From: Neckera pumila
Taxonomy: Eukaryota > Streptophyta > Bryopsida > Hypnales > Neckeraceae
Assembly: GCA_963969595.1 (NCBI GenBank)
Contig: OZ018409.1
Coordinates: 17,330,975 to 17,394,974 of the forward strand
Direction of reading: 5' to 3'
DNA: 64,000 nt
Shown here: one piece after another, positions 22,061 to 34,149 of the stretch
Layout: every line of letters begins with the position of its first letter
Position numbering within the stretch: position 1 is the first letter of the stretch
The notes under the pieces: model-generated
What the model saw: only the letters and a program-made list of their open reading frames with translations
The model's database searches: none
Told to the model about the DNA's origin: nothing
Position numbers and translations under genes: made by a program

Positions 22061-22737
22061 TTTTTTTTCAGTTATATGTATGTTTACACTTTTGTTGTTC
22101 AAAGTTAGTTCGGATGATTCGAAAATTCTACATCAATGAATCCTGTGAAATGACCACCTGGAGGTACGCTGAATGGCTGTTAAGTGGAATGGAATAGTGG
22201 TATTGTATCATTGGATATTCTGTACAGAATGTTGTTCACAGTCATTCTCAAGGCATGTAGATTTAAGCAAAGGAAATATGCATATATTTAAATGTTCAAA
22301 ATTTTATAACTTAAGAACATGTTCATGTGGAAAAAAAATTTAAATTTTTTGTGGAAGTGTCAAGTTCCTGAACTGGTTCCATTGAAGATACTAAACTTTG
22401 AGAAGACGACTATTTTATGCGCAGTTTGGAAAGAGAGTAGCAAAGAACATATCAAAAATGGCTTATGCACTGATATTTCCTTTCTATAGACGTTCTTGAA
22501 GTTTACATGAACTGTGAAAGGATGGATTAGTGACCACTTATTTCGAACTGCTCTACCTGTTCCGGATCACTTTGTTTGCTACCGTTTTGCAATTAAATAT
22601 GAAAAAAACAATTTATTTTGTTTTTCAAATATAAAATCATTTATCTAAAACAAGGTAAAAAGATTTCGAATTTTTTGGGGAAAATCTGAGATTCCTGTAA
22701 TTTTCATAAAAAAATAATGAGCAAAATTCATATCAAA
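22061..22737. other. Spacer downstream of ELIP, nothing recognised
   Basis: Unique-looking AT-rich sequence without a supported gene. Confidence 0.5.
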
Positions 22738-22965
22738 CTAGAGTGCCCTGTCCTGTTGCAGTCAAAATGAAAGTAAAAGTTTTTTTCAACTTTTTCATTC
22801 ATAAAAACTTTGAAAATCAATCACTTTCACACCATAGGTGCAAACACCACAAAACCAACCCTTGCAACCCTCTCGCCAAGGGCTTTCCGACAATACTAAG
22901 AATGTGGCCATGGATCATACAGTCCAAGAGATTTCAATGTAACAAACAAACAAAACAAAACAAAC
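22738..22965 (+). mobile_element. CAAA-tailed retroposon, copy K1
   Basis: It begins CTAGAGTGCCCTGTCCTGTT and ends in aacaaacaaacaaaacaaaa-type text. The body matches the copies at 35961, 47129 and 62750 (shared blocks aaaactttgaaaatcaat, ccaagggctttccgac, atttcaatgtaacaaa). The constant 5' end with a simple-repeat 3' tail of variable length is what LINE-mobilised SINE-like retroposons show. No A/B boxes are obvious. Confidence 0.65.
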
Positions 22966-23139
22966 ATCTTGTCTGAAGGGTATAGATACATTAAATGCCC
23001 AAAAGATCTAAAATTTTCAAATAGATGTATACTATAGTGTATAACATCATTGTATAAACCAAAGTTACCATCTCACTTTAAAATTAGAAAATCAATAAAA
23101 AAAAAATGGTTATAGATCCAAAGTTCATATTGCTATAAA

Positions 23140-23983
23140 AGTGATTACAAAAAACATTTGTATTATTTGCTGCATTTTTTATCTTCAGATATTTAGTACT
23201 TTTTGTATTACCAATCGCTTTTAGTATTATTTGAGGGATGGAACATGAAATCTGAACAATCAATTGGATTTCAAATCTATTTTTTTGACAATATGTGATG
23301 TTCATCATTGCATAGCAAGGATGGATGGCGATACTTAATTCACCATAAAAAATAGTCCAAACTGACAGATTGGAGGCGCTACGGGTCTACACTAGTACTA
23401 CTGAGTCTTTCTATACACCTTGAAATACTATTTAAACCACATGCTAAGATTTATGTTAGAAAATGAGACTTCTACATTTATATTTTTTTAAATTAGAATA
23501 TGCACTTGAAAAGTGTATTTTAAAAGTAGCCCTTGTTGCCAACTAAGAGCAAAGAAGGAAGATCAAAGCCAGAACTAAAAAACCTTTTTTAATTCAACAT
23601 AAATTCCACGTGAAGATAACACACTCTAGGCCAATGCAAAACACACTTGGAAAATGTTTTTGGAAATCCCTCTCTTGAGAAGGTGTATTTCTATTAGAAA
23701 AGCTAGCCTACAGAACCTTGATGACATAACTCTTTAAAAAAAGGTGCTTGATATTACTAAAACCCACCCACATCGTTTATGTCACATTTAAAATTCAATC
23801 TCACCTATTGATTTAATTTTTAAAGATTAAATTGAAACCATTCAAACACATTTTTTGTTGCTATAGGAAGCTTACTTCTAAATTTTATGTTCATTTAATC
23901 ATTTTTGCAGTATTTATAGTACAAAACAACTTCCGCATTGAATGTACGATGCAAAGTAGGACAAGTGTTTCTTGCAATCATCC
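23140..23983. mobile_element. TIR element R, uninterrupted copy
   Basis: It is collinear with 30777-33551. The ends GTGATTACAAAAAACATTTG and GTTTCTTGCAATCATCC are decayed inverted repeats of the sharper ends TTGGGTGATTGCAAGAAAC in the other copy. Non-coding. Confidence 0.6.
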
Positions 23984-24790
23984 ATGTAGAATGGTAGGAT
24001 GTACTCAATTGATTATAAGATACATATACTTTGACTTCTTAGGAGGTCACTAGACAAGCACAAATAAAACACTAGAATTGGAGTAAACGTCTTAGTCTCT
24101 ATATGATTATTAAGATCCTTTAGAATTTGTCATAGTTCTAAAATCATCTATTTGTCAATGTATTTTTCATGGAATTTAAAAATTACACTAGCCCTTGATT
24201 GTTGAATTCAAACAAATATGCATGCATTTTAGCAAATCTAAGAATTCGGCAGTGCCCTTATAATTAGTGTATGTCTACCCATCCTAGTTGAGTAATATGA
24301 TTGAACTTTTGGTGCCACTTGTTTTTTTAGGCAAAGATCCAATATCAATTTGTACATAAACAAAAACAATGGACATAATATACACATTCAAATCTTGTAA
24401 TTGAGTTTTAAATATTTACATGTATCCACAAATAAACTTACATCCAATTATATAAAATAATAATAGAATAATAAATATATGTACCAAATCAAAAAAAATA
24501 CGCAGACCCTAAACCTATACAAACAATCTAATCTATTTACACAAATAATGCCTCTTGTATGTACCAATGACTAACTTCAAGGAAAATAATTCCATGAGGA
24601 CTTTTTTATGACATCACAAATTTGTCTATTTGAAAGATACTTGACCAATTGTTTGTCCCTCCACTTGTTCTTGACGGAGATGTTCAAGGTGTGTAATTTT
24701 CAAGCTTTGCGCTAGGTTGCCTTAGGTGTGTCGTGTCAGTCCAGCTGCAGCCCTTGAAGGCCGTATGTTTCAAAACAAGAAATACACTTG
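23984..24790. other. Repeat-like spacer upstream of the P450 relic
   Basis: Part (about 24000-24100) is an inverted match to 700-780 and 16690-16750. No gene is seen. Confidence 0.45.
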
Positions 24791-24795
24791 ACTAT

Positions 24796-25248
24796 TCACA
24801 ATTGAGCCTTTGGAATTGCCAACAAAGGTTCAGCTCGAGTGCTCATCACTCCTGCAGCTTTGGTCATGTCGAGGTCCTCGGGTTGCAAGCCATTTGGAAG
24901 AGACCACTCAGAAGATTGCAGCAAAGTTGCAAGCAGAATGTGAACCATGGCACTTCCGAGGACTTGTCTGGGACATCCTCGTCGCCCCGTTCCGAATGGC
25001 AGCAATTCGAAATGCTTCCCATTTGCATCCATGTTGGCATGTGGCATTCCATCCATAAATCTCTCGGGCTTAAATACCAAAGGGTCGTCCCAGATGCTCG
25101 GATCCCAAGTTATAGCCCTGATATTCACAAAAACTGTCGTTCCAGCTGGTATGTCATATCCAAAGACGTTACAGGTATCTATGCTCAAGTGAGGAATTAG
25201 CATCGGAGCTATCGGGTGAAGTCGGATTTTGCTTATATAGTTCAACAC
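24796..25248 (-). pseudogene. Cytochrome P450 C-terminal fragment (plant A-type, CYP71-clan-like)
   Basis: The open frame encodes only the last third of a P450. It starts within the K-helix region (KIRLHPIAP; the Glu of the ExxR motif is lost), continues through GYDIPAGTTVFVNIRAITWD and the PERF motif (FKPERFMDG), reaches the heme loop PFGTGRRGCPRQVLG and ends AEPLLAIPKAQL-stop, a normal P450 C-terminus. The heme-ligand Cys is present, but the following, almost invariant Gly is Arg (CPR for CPG; one GGA to AGA change would do it). No upstream exon with I-helix (AGTDT-type) or membrane anchor is found; the sequence beyond 25320 is a MITE. Full-length proteins have about 500 residues, this has about 150. 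It is most likely a dead gene fragment. Confidence 0.8.
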
Positions 25249-25324
25249 TTGAACATGAAAAGGTTCAGGTGGTAAAAATAATGTAAAAATAAAATGATAA
25301 TTGTTGAATTATCATTCCAATGAT

Positions 25325-25686
25325 CATTAGAGAAAATTTCAGGCCTCCGGAGGGCTGCTCCACAGCCCTCCGAGGTACCCTAAAATTTACTTTTTTTTTG
25401 CTCAAAGATAAGTTTTTCTCCTATTTCCGCACAATAGTTTATGCTATGACAGTGGCGCAAGAACCAAAATTTGTGAACTAAAAATTAATAAATAAATAAT
25501 TTGAGAATTTAAAAATAAAATAAAATAAAAAATAAATAAATTCTGCAAAATGTGATTGCCCCGCCGAGCAGTTAGCCACTCTGATTGCTCACCGCAGCAG
25601 TCAGTTGGAGTGACAGATCCAGCTTTTTAATAGCTTGGTTTGTCACTCCGGAGCAGCCCTTCGGAGGGCTGATATTTCTTCTAATG
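25325..25686. mobile_element. CATTAG-family MITE, copy M2
   Basis: It begins CATTAGAGAAAATTTCAGG and ends GATATTTCTTCTAATG. The inner arms are GC-rich and self-complementary (GGCCTCCGGAGGGCTG and CAGCCCTTCGGAGGGCTG) around an A/T-rich core with ATAAATAA repeats. Confidence 0.7.
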
Positions 25687-25874
25687 GTATGTCTTGCCAT
25701 ATTTTAGTACATGATATTTATGCCTTGCAAAAATTGAGCTTATGTCATAACAATACAAAAAGCGTTTGTTGAGCATTGTCTTAATCCCTAAGTGCAAATT
25801 GAATGTAATACTAGAAGAAGCCTAGATGATTTTGCTTTACAGTATTCTACAAAGTTTGCTAAGGAAGTTTGATA

Positions 25875-27085
25875 TTAATCCCTAAATGCCGAAGGCACTA
25901 TATTTTGGTGTCGATTAAACTTTGAAGTAAAATAAAATCTTACCAAAACTTTTGGTACTTTTGTTTTTAATTAAATATCCTTTGAAGTTTACTTCAAGCG
26001 TCAAATATCCAAATTAGAAAAAAATTGTTTGTGATTTTCCTATTGAATGTTTTGTACTCCCTCTATCCCACTAAAAGCCTCCAAAAAGATTCCACGTGGA
26101 GGATTAACCACATTTTTAGTCTTTCTAATAGGGATGCATGCTTTCAAAAACTAGCAATCCATCCTTTAGATCTTTGCAAAATCTCCAACTTAGGCACCAT
26201 CATTTAGGCACCCAAAATCCATGCGGAAAGTACCATTTTTGACAAAATTTGTAAACGTTGCCATCTCCATCATTCTTGATGATTTAAATGTTGGTAGCAA
26301 CATTGGGATTCTAGAAACATTTACTGCAACCTAAATACCCACAACAAAGATCCCTACACCACTTCAAGCAATTCTTCAAAGTGTCGAATTGGTCACCAAA
26401 TCCATTGTCAATATTACTATCTAAGGAAGTACAACGAGTCTAAAGTGTCTCATATGGGTAAGGCCAAAATTTTTTGGCAAATAATGCTTCCTAATCACTT
26501 GACTTGCCCCCACGAGGTTGTTCAGCATGGCCAACTCTTACCCAACAATCAAAATCTAAAAATGGAGCTTTTTAGTGGGACAGAAATTGTACTTGATTTG
26601 GAGGTTTTTAGTGGGACAAAGGGAGTATAAGGGTGTCCATTGTAAATCTTGATTTTTCAGTGTCAAAGGCTCATAGAGATGAGGCTAAAATATATTGGAT
26701 TTTAAGGAAAAAATCACATTAAAAATTCATTTACAAAAATTGCAAAGTAGATTTTGAAAACTTGTAAGTTTATTATGTTTACATATGTTATGTCCTTTAG
26801 ATTCATAATTTTTTCATAACCTCAATATTAGACTTCACATGTAAAAAGTGGATTAAAAGACCACAAATCACTTTCTCAATTCTAACATCCTTTTGAATAA
26901 ACACTATAATCTTTCAATTCAATAAGTGATATTAATCTCAGTTTTTTTCCTCTATTATTTATAACACATCTAATTTGAATTCATATGGTTATATAATTTT
27001 TTTTAAATTGATGAAACTAATCAAAACTTGGGTTTTTTGTTTAGTTTTGAGCAAACTCCAAAAAGCTTCAAAAAGGTCTTGAGTA
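25875..27085. mobile_element. TTAA-type element, CCTAAATGCC subfamily (copy P9), with nested MITE
   Basis: The left end is TTAA-TCCCTAAATGCCGAAGGCAC. The interior is collinear with 10230-10886 (shared 'taaaatc...accaa', 'atcacattagaaattcat', 'attgcaaagtag'). A 569-bp MITE sits at 26057-26625. The right terminus is not recognisable. Confidence 0.55.
26057..26625. mobile_element. Stowaway/mariner-like MITE, copy S1
   Basis: The ends CTCCCTCTATCCCACTAAAAG and TTTTTAGTGGGACAAAGGGAG are inverted repeats of the CTCCCTCYRTCCC type known from plant mariner-like elements, flanked by TA on both sides (26055-26056 and 26626-26627). The same element occurs inverted at 55102-56113. Confidence 0.8.
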
Positions 27086-27697
27086 CAGTTGATAACCAAA
27101 CAGAACTATTTGTTTATGATTTTTGTGTGAATGTTTGGAGTATTTTACCACATTTTGATAGGCTGTTTGTTTTCCAATTGGATGTTTTGGGAGAGTTAAT
27201 TTGCCATTTGGAGTCGATTTGATGGGTGTCAAGGCTAAGTGTTGGTTGGTATGATTTCGAATGAGCAGGTGTTTTTGTTTAATTGATAAGCTGGAAGTGA
27301 CCTGATTGAATCCAATTTGGAGAGAGTATCAAGTCTGGAATTATAGTTGGGTTTTTCCAAATTGGTAGGTTGCTGACAAAAGAAGGATGAATGTGTTTAG
27401 GTATGATGTTGGAGTTTTGAGTTAAGTTGCAGTTAGTTTGTCTTTACCAATTTAATAACTGTCAGTTTGTGGTTCTTATTAAGACAGTGTTAATTTCTCA
27501 TTTGTGTCATCCACTGTTGAGCAAATGCCAGTGTGCGTCCCAACCGGTCAAACTAAATTTTCTATGTTTTTATGTCTTTGTGTTTTTGTGTGTTTCTATT
27601 TGGTGTGCATGTGCTTGTCAAAATGAAGAGCCTGGTCATGAGAAACATGAGTGTGCGTGCAGTATTACGAGGGAGATCTGGCTAGTTAATTAAGTGT
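27086..27697 (+). other. C-poor tract with recurring AATTGGA, part 1
   Basis: The plus strand is rich in G and T and poor in C and repeatedly shows AATTTGGA, AATTGGA or AAATTGG words. The same character continues at 28002-28165 and 29092-30700 beyond inserted elements. No domain or long open frame is seen. Confidence 0.35.
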
Positions 27698-28001
27698 CAT
27701 TAGATGATATTTGGGGGTCTTGGAGGGTCGTTTCAGGCCTGTTCCCTGATCTGCCCAGATTCAGTGAACGTCGGTACGGGTGTGTCAGAATTTTTTTTTT
27801 TCAAAATAAATAAATAAATAATTTTTTTTTACCAAAATATCATTTTAAGCAATTTTTATTTATTTATTTATTTTCAAAAAATGACGTGGCAGTCGCTTGA
27901 CCACGTCAGCCAGCTGCTGCTGCTGCGTTCCTGCAGTCTGGGAATGCAACAGAGAGCAGGGGAACTCGGAGCCCTCCAAGACCTTCAAATCTCATCTAAT
28001 G
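27698..28001. mobile_element. CATTAG-family MITE, copy M3
   Basis: It begins CATTAGATGATATTTGGGGG and ends CAAATCTCATCTAATG; GTCTTGGAGGG pairs with CCCTCCAAGAC inside the ends. The core holds ATAAATAAATAA paired with TTATTTATTTAT. Confidence 0.7.
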
Positions 28002-28165
28002 GTTTGAGTGTATGTGTGTCCTAATTGGAATGGAGAGCAAATTGGAGAGAGTTGAGTCCCACAAAAGTGGGCCAAATTGGAGTGTATGAGCGGAAGTTAT
28101 GAAGATATTCTAGGAACTAATTGGAAGAGATTGTCAGTGTATATGATGCGGTGGAGATGCAGTGT

Positions 28166-29091
28166 TTAACCTGTAAAGGACCAACATGCGTTTTGGGGCC
28201 ATATAGAAGTTTTGGGCAGGTACGTGTGACTAGAGATATCCACATTTGAGGCTGAAATTTTAATAGAAGGTGAGGACGAGGAATATCTTCATGTGTACCA
28301 AGTTTCATGACATTTCAAATACGAGTCAAAAGTTGTGACCTAATATGTTACTTTTTTTCGTAATTGGGCAGTTTGGGCAGATAAAAAAAAATCATTTTTT
28401 CCAAAATTAAAAAAAAAATTGGTTCTCTACATTTATACATACTTAAAAAAGCTTTAAATCATTCCATTTCAATCAATGAGTCAAAAGTTATGAGGGTTTT
28501 TGGTTTGCGGGCAGTTATGGATTGTCTACTCTAAAAAAAACTGTAAAGTCGTTTATTTAACTCAATTTTCAATATTTTTGGAAAAAAACAACCTAGGATG
28601 TAGATTGATTATTACAACATTACAACCGCTGGTATTGGCATTTTTAATTTCCATAATTAAATTTTTAACAATTTATTATTTTGAATCATTTTCTACTTCT
28701 TTCTACTTACTATTTTTTTCCTATATGTTGTACAATTCCAAATGATGTGAAATTTTTCAAGCATATACACAACTTGTTTAGAAAACTGAATTCAAAGAAG
28801 CACCACCTTTATCAGCATTTTTTCATTGAAAAGTGAGCTTGCAAAGTGTAGCTGCCCGATTTTTCGCAGGATTGAAAAAATGGTTTTCAAGACTTTGAAT
28901 GCTTATATCATATGATCCACACGGTGGAATTTTCTGAAATTTTTACCACATATCTTTAAAATATCATACTAAAAGATCCTACGGTTACATGTGTCAAAAA
29001 TTGTTTTTTCCAAAAATTTGGTAGTTGTATTAGAAACGGCAATTTTGGAGCGTTTTTGGTGATTACATAGTCATGAAACTTTAGGGGTTAA
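28166..29091. mobile_element. TTAA-type element, complete copy P3
   Basis: TTAA at 28166-28169 is followed by CCTGTAAAGGACC; the right end is ACTTTAGGGG-TTAA (29088-29091). At 926 bp it has both ends and both TTAA copies. It is non-coding and collinear with P2, P4 and P5. Confidence 0.75.
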
Positions 29092-30730
29092 GTTGGTGAC
29101 GTTATGCAGAATGTTCAAGAATCTACGAAGTTGGTGGAGAGAAGTTACTAAGTGCTAGTGTGGTGGAATGTGGAATTCCAAATCGGAGGTGATACAATAG
29201 GATCAATGAAGTTTAGTAGTGTAGTGTTGGAGTGTATCCAATTAGATTTGGAAAAACATAAAAATTGTAAACGGTGATATAGTCACTAATGTGGATTAAT
29301 ATAAAAAATCTTCAAATTAGATGGAGTGTGTGAATGTGAGTGATTGAAACTCAAATGTGTGGATGTGTATTCCATGAATCAAATTAGTGAATTGCTGTAT
29401 ATTATTAAATAGTTATCAAATGGGAAGCAATTAGGCCGAGTTAGTATGGAGTCGATTCTAGTCTATGAGATTAAAATTGAAAATCAAGGATTATTGTGTA
29501 TGTAGCGATGGTTGCTGGATGAATGGTCCAAAGTTGAGCTTTGATAGCTGAGAGACATATTCGAGTTAATTGCTAATCAAGTTGTTATATGTGTATCTTG
29601 AGGAAGTCAAAATTGAGTAGTTATATTTAACTATATTTGTCCAAGTTGGTCTATGAGCTTGTAAATATCATCAGTTAATTTGGAAGAAAATTTATCAAGT
29701 GCATGCAAGTTAATTTATTAAAGTTTGATTGAGGAAGTTATATTATTGGAATGTGGAGTGGTGCAAAGAGCAAAAAATTGAGTCCATAGTCACTACAAGA
29801 GAATGGGGTGTTTTAAGTGAATTTTTAAGTATAGTCCTAGACATAAGGTTTTAAGTAATTACCTTTTAAGGCAATTTTCAGCAAAATATTACTAAAAACA
29901 CATGTCTTTCTAGTAAAATTTTGCTAAAAATTGCCTTAAAGGTCATATTTAAAAACCTGTGTCTAGGACTATATTTAAAAACTCACTTAAAACACCCCAT
30001 TCTCTTGTAGTGAGTGGACATGTATGATGATACTAAATTATAACAGTTCTATGTGGTGTGTAAGTAAAGCTTGAAAATTATCTTTGAAGCAGCTCCTAGC
30101 TGGATTAATTTAGAGTGAATATTTGGCATCCTTCTGAGTGTGTTTGCATGGGTGTTAATTGATGAGATAATAGTGCCTAATTGGGAAATGGATAAAGAAG
30201 GAAAGTCAAAAGAAGAATTTCAAATTAGAAGGCAAAAGATGTCAATATTGTAGCTATCAAGATATGAAGCTAAGATGTGGAGCAAGAAATGAAGAAATCA
30301 AATTGGTGAAAGTAGATTCTGTGATTCCCACGGAAGGAGACAAGGATATGTGCAGGGTGATCAAGTCCTAATTGGAAGTTCAAGAGATCCATTGGCTATG
30401 CCTGAGAAGTCTCAATTTGGAAGAAAGATAGGAGATAAAGGGCTCAAGTGCAAAAGATTAAATATAAACCAATTTGGAAGATCTCTTACCTTTGTGGTTT
30501 TTAAGAGAGGAATGGAAGTGAATTAGTAATTAGATGGAAATGTGAGGATTTGATATTATGTTAGTTGGAAATATGTTTCCTTCTTGGTGTTTATTTCTTA
30601 GTTGGTTATTCTTGGTCGTTGTAGAAGCATCCCTATTCAAATTGCCTCCTTTGCAACGAACTTATACTATAACCTTAGTTTTTCTAAATAGATCCTAAGC
30701 TTATCTACAAGTATTTAGGGGTTAACTATC
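29092..30730 (+). other. C-poor tract with recurring AATTGGA, part 2
   Basis: It continues the strand-biased sequence of 27086-27697. Words such as AATTTGGAAG recur near 29680, 30415 and 30470 and AATTGGAAG near 30373. It is interrupted by a CACTA-ended hairpin at 29792-30012. It ends at TTTAGGGG-TTAA (TTAA at about 30727-30730), the right end of a TTAA-type element whose left end I could not find. Confidence 0.35.
29792..30012. mobile_element. CACTA-ended hairpin MITE, 221 bp
   Basis: It begins CACTACAAGAGAATGGGGTG and ends with the exact reverse complement CACCCCATTCTCTTGTAGTG (apart from one extra A). AGT flanks both sides, the three-base duplication made by CACTA transposases. The arms stay complementary deep into the interior (TCCTAGACAT against GTGTCTAGGA). 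Confidence 0.85.
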
Positions 30731-31803
30731 CAAAATACTAATTTGTGCCTTGGCAATTGTAAGAAACACTTGTATTGGGTGATTGCAAGAAACTATTATA
30801 CTAATTGTTGTATTTTTTATTCTCAAATTTTTAGTCACTTTAGTACCATCGGGCCCATTGAACATGAAATTTGAAAAGTCAATTGGATTTTTGATATATT
30901 ATTCAATTTGACAATACATGATTCATCATTGGATGGCAAGGATGGATGGTGATACTTAATTTGTCCTAAAAGTTGTCTACATTGGTAGATTGGAGGTGCT
31001 ACAAGCTCCTACAAGTACTATTGAATCTTTGTATGTACCTTGGAATACTATTTTGAGCCTCAGGATCCAATTTACGCTAGAAAATGAGACTTCTACATTT
31101 CTATTTTGTAAAATTAGAAATTGCACTTGAAAAATAATTTTAAAAGTACCAATTGTTGCCAACTAAGAGCAAAGAATAGAAATCAAAGCCAAAATTAAAA
31201 AACATTTTTAATTCAACATGAATTAATTCCACCTAAATATAGCACACTTTAGGTCAATGCCAAACACACTTGGAATATGTTTTCAGAAATCCCTCTTTTG
31301 ACAATGTGTATTTTTATTAGAAGAGATAGCCTACCCAATTTGACAATGTGACTCTTCAAAAGAGGTACTCAATAGTATTCAAAAGACCAATTCCTTTTCT
31401 CTGCCTAAGAACACTTAAAGCTAACATTTCTACAGCAAAGAGTAAAAAATTTTGAATTTTTTTGTTTTGCAAATCTAACCATAGGATCTTACACCTAACT
31501 AGTATGAAAATGCGTGGAAGAAATTTCAGAAATTTTGACCGCGCAGATTGCAAGATATTTGCATTTAAAGTGAAAAAAACAAGTTTTTCATAACATTGTG
31601 GGACTACATTATTTGACTTTGAGCCTTTTTAGCCTTGATTTTTTGCACTGCAAAGTTTTGAGCTTTAAATCTTATAGGAAGAAAAAGATTAAAAAAAAAT
31701 TAACTTTTATTCTTTAAAAATTATTAAGTAGAAATAGGTATGAAATATAAAATAGAAGGAAATCTAAGTTATTTTTATCTTTCAAATGGAATAAGATTCA
31801 CTA

Positions 31804-32505
31804 ATTGGGTTGTTGCAAGAAACATTTGTCCCTTTTTTTGTCCCCTTGACCTTAGACAAGTTGTTTTTTGCTCATAACTTTTGCGTCTTATGTCCATTTT
31901 CTATGAAATTTGAAATAAAGGTACATGTGTTAGATTCAAATATTGGATTATTTTTTAAAATTTCTTAAATTAGCTTATAATTTTTAACCAGATCCCAATT
32001 GGATATCTAGCATGGCCATTTTGGGAGGTTGAATAATATTTTTGATTAAAAAATGAAAATTTGAAGGTGAAAATTGGGACACAAAAACTTTTCAATAAAC
32101 TATACAAGCCTACGAGAGATTTTCTAAAAATAATAAATTTTCTACCTTCCACATGTGCTCAAATTGCACTACTTTGTAAACGTGCAAAGAATACAAATTT
32201 TTCCTGAAGATGAAAATGGTTGAGAAGAAGCATCTTCAAGTTATAAAAATTATTTTTTTGGAGGAATTTTACTATTATCTAAAAATAAAATCCCAAAGTG
32301 TTTGTTTTCTTGCATTTTGACCATGCAAAATTTTTAGAGATAAATTTTTCTAGGTTCGAAATTTTCACACATACTTTTTTGAATGTTTATAAATTATCCA
32401 TATTCTATCTTATTTTTAAAAAAATTATTCAAAAGTCATAGTAATTGAATACTATGGCCTTTAATTTGAGCCAAAACCAACAAGTGTTTCTTACAACTAC
32501 CCAAT
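31804..32505. mobile_element. TIR element V nested in P6, ends like element R
   Basis: The ends ATTGGGTTGTTGCAAGAAAC and GTTTCTTACAACTACCCAAT are inverted repeats. They match the ends of element R (TTGGGTNRTTGCAAGAAAC), so V and R probably used the same transposase although their interiors differ. The host copy P1 shows the empty site. Confidence 0.65.
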
Positions 32506-32937
32506 TTCTTCCAATGGTGAGATTTTTCTCACAAGCAAATTAAACTATGTAGAATTTTTTTTTTAAATTGTATAAATTGCATTCAAAAATGAATCCTACA
32601 AGTTATTTTTTCAAAAAAATGCTCTAATTGCTTGAAAAACAAAGTTGTCCATAGTTTTCTCATAACAAATCCAAATGGAATGAATCAAAGCTTTCCATGT
32701 AGAAAAAAATATAATCTATAAGAGAGAGAAAATTTAATTTAAACTTTTGAAATTTTTTTTGCTGCCTTCTTTCCTATGTTTTGAGCTTATTTGGGCATAA
32801 CTTTTATTCCCGCATACTGATTGAAAAAAATTATATATTCCCACAAAGTTAATCAATTTTTCTGTCTTCAAAAACATTTCAACAAATATTGAGACGGTAG
32901 GTACATGCTTGAAATCCTACTTGTCTCCCAAAGGAAC

Positions 32938-33307
32938 CATTAGAGAAAAATTCAATCCATTACAGGGCTGTCCAAAGTTGACATGCCATGCTATTCTTTG
33001 CATGGCATGTCAACTTTGAAATTGCTCTTGGTGAGCAGTCAGAGTCTTTGACTGCTTGCTGGAGCAGGCAAGTCTCGCAGAATTTTATTTTATTTTTTTA
33101 ATATTTTCTTAAGATTAAATTTTTATTTTTTAAAATTTTTTTAATAATTTTTTATTTGGAATTTTTGGTTCCTGCGCCACTGCTGCTGTAGTTTCAGTAG
33201 GGTGGAAATAGGGAAAAAACAATTTTTTTAGCAAAATAAAAGCAAATTTCAAGGTACCTCGGAGGGCTGTGGAGTAGCCTTCCGAAGGCTTGAAATTTCC
33301 TCTAATG
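32938..33307. mobile_element. CATTAG-family MITE, copy M4, third nesting level
   Basis: It begins CATTAGAGAAAAATTCAATC and ends GAAATTTCCTCTAATG. Inner palindromic text (TTGACATGCCATGC against GCATGGCATGTCAA) and the block GGTACCTCGGAGGGCTG are shared with M2. It sits within the right end of P6, which sits in R. Confidence 0.7.
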
Positions 33308-33551
33308 AATGGTTCTTTAGGGAAAAAACCATCAAGACCATTTGTATGGCATATATTTGAAATTCAATCTCACCTATTGACTTAATTTTGAAAAAATTGA
33401 AAAAATTCTTGAAGTACATTTTCTATTGCTATAGGAAGCTTATTTTTGAATTTCATGTTTATTCAATCATTTTTGCAATACTTATGGCACAAAACAACTT
33501 CTGCATCGAATGTGTGACACAAAATAGGATAGGTAATTCTTGCAATCACCC

Positions 33552-34149
33552 ATAAAGTATTGAAATTTAAGATTTTTTCAAATTTTTCAATTAGCGTAGG
33601 AACTGCACTTGATAAGCCTCATCTCATTAGTTGGATTCACAGTCTAAAAATACCATTTTTATAGCTAAAATTCACATTAAGAGTGATTAGCAAGAATTGA
33701 CCAAACTACATTATAAGGTTAATTTGTGGATTAAGGATCCTCTTATTTAGAAAAGTCAATAATATCATAGTGAAGGGGTTTGCAATACTATTCACTAAAA
33801 ATGTACTCAAGCAACTTCCAAACCGAATTGGATGAAAAAAACCTTTTTCCATCTTTTAGGCTTAGATGAAGTTTTTAAAGGATGTTTTATGTCTTTAGCA
33901 ACATTTCAGGGTAAAGTTTAGTTTCATCAATCTAGAATTTTTAAATGTAAACGTGATAAGTTACAATACCATGATACAAATTTATATGTATACAATGAAC
34001 AAATACGTAACTAGTTTGGAATTTAACTAAGGAAGGACGTGACCTTCAAGGTAATCACCAAAATACTCCCGATTATTGAACCAGCAAGTGCATATTTTAT
34101 TTCTACAATTAACAATGAAGTTATCCACTTTTAGGTCTGCAGCAACATT
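33552..34149. other. Spacer, nothing recognised
   Basis: No supported gene or bounded repeat. Confidence 0.45.

Larger units (their letters stand above)
31361..33320. mobile_element. TTAA-type element (copy P6) inside element R
   Basis: It is collinear with P1 (49725-50658) once the inserts at 31804-32505 and 32938-33307 are removed. The right end 'ggttctttaggg' precedes AAAA instead of TTAA; the left end is decayed. Confidence 0.6.
30777..33551. mobile_element. TIR element R, second copy, enlarged by three nested insertions
   Basis: The ends are TTGGGTGATTGCAAGAAAC and ATTCTTGCAATCACCC. Blocks 30830-31360 and 33325-33551 are collinear with the uninterrupted copy at 23140-23983. The middle is a TTAA-type element (31361-33320), which itself holds a TIR element (31804-32505) and a MITE (32938-33307). 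Confidence 0.65.
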
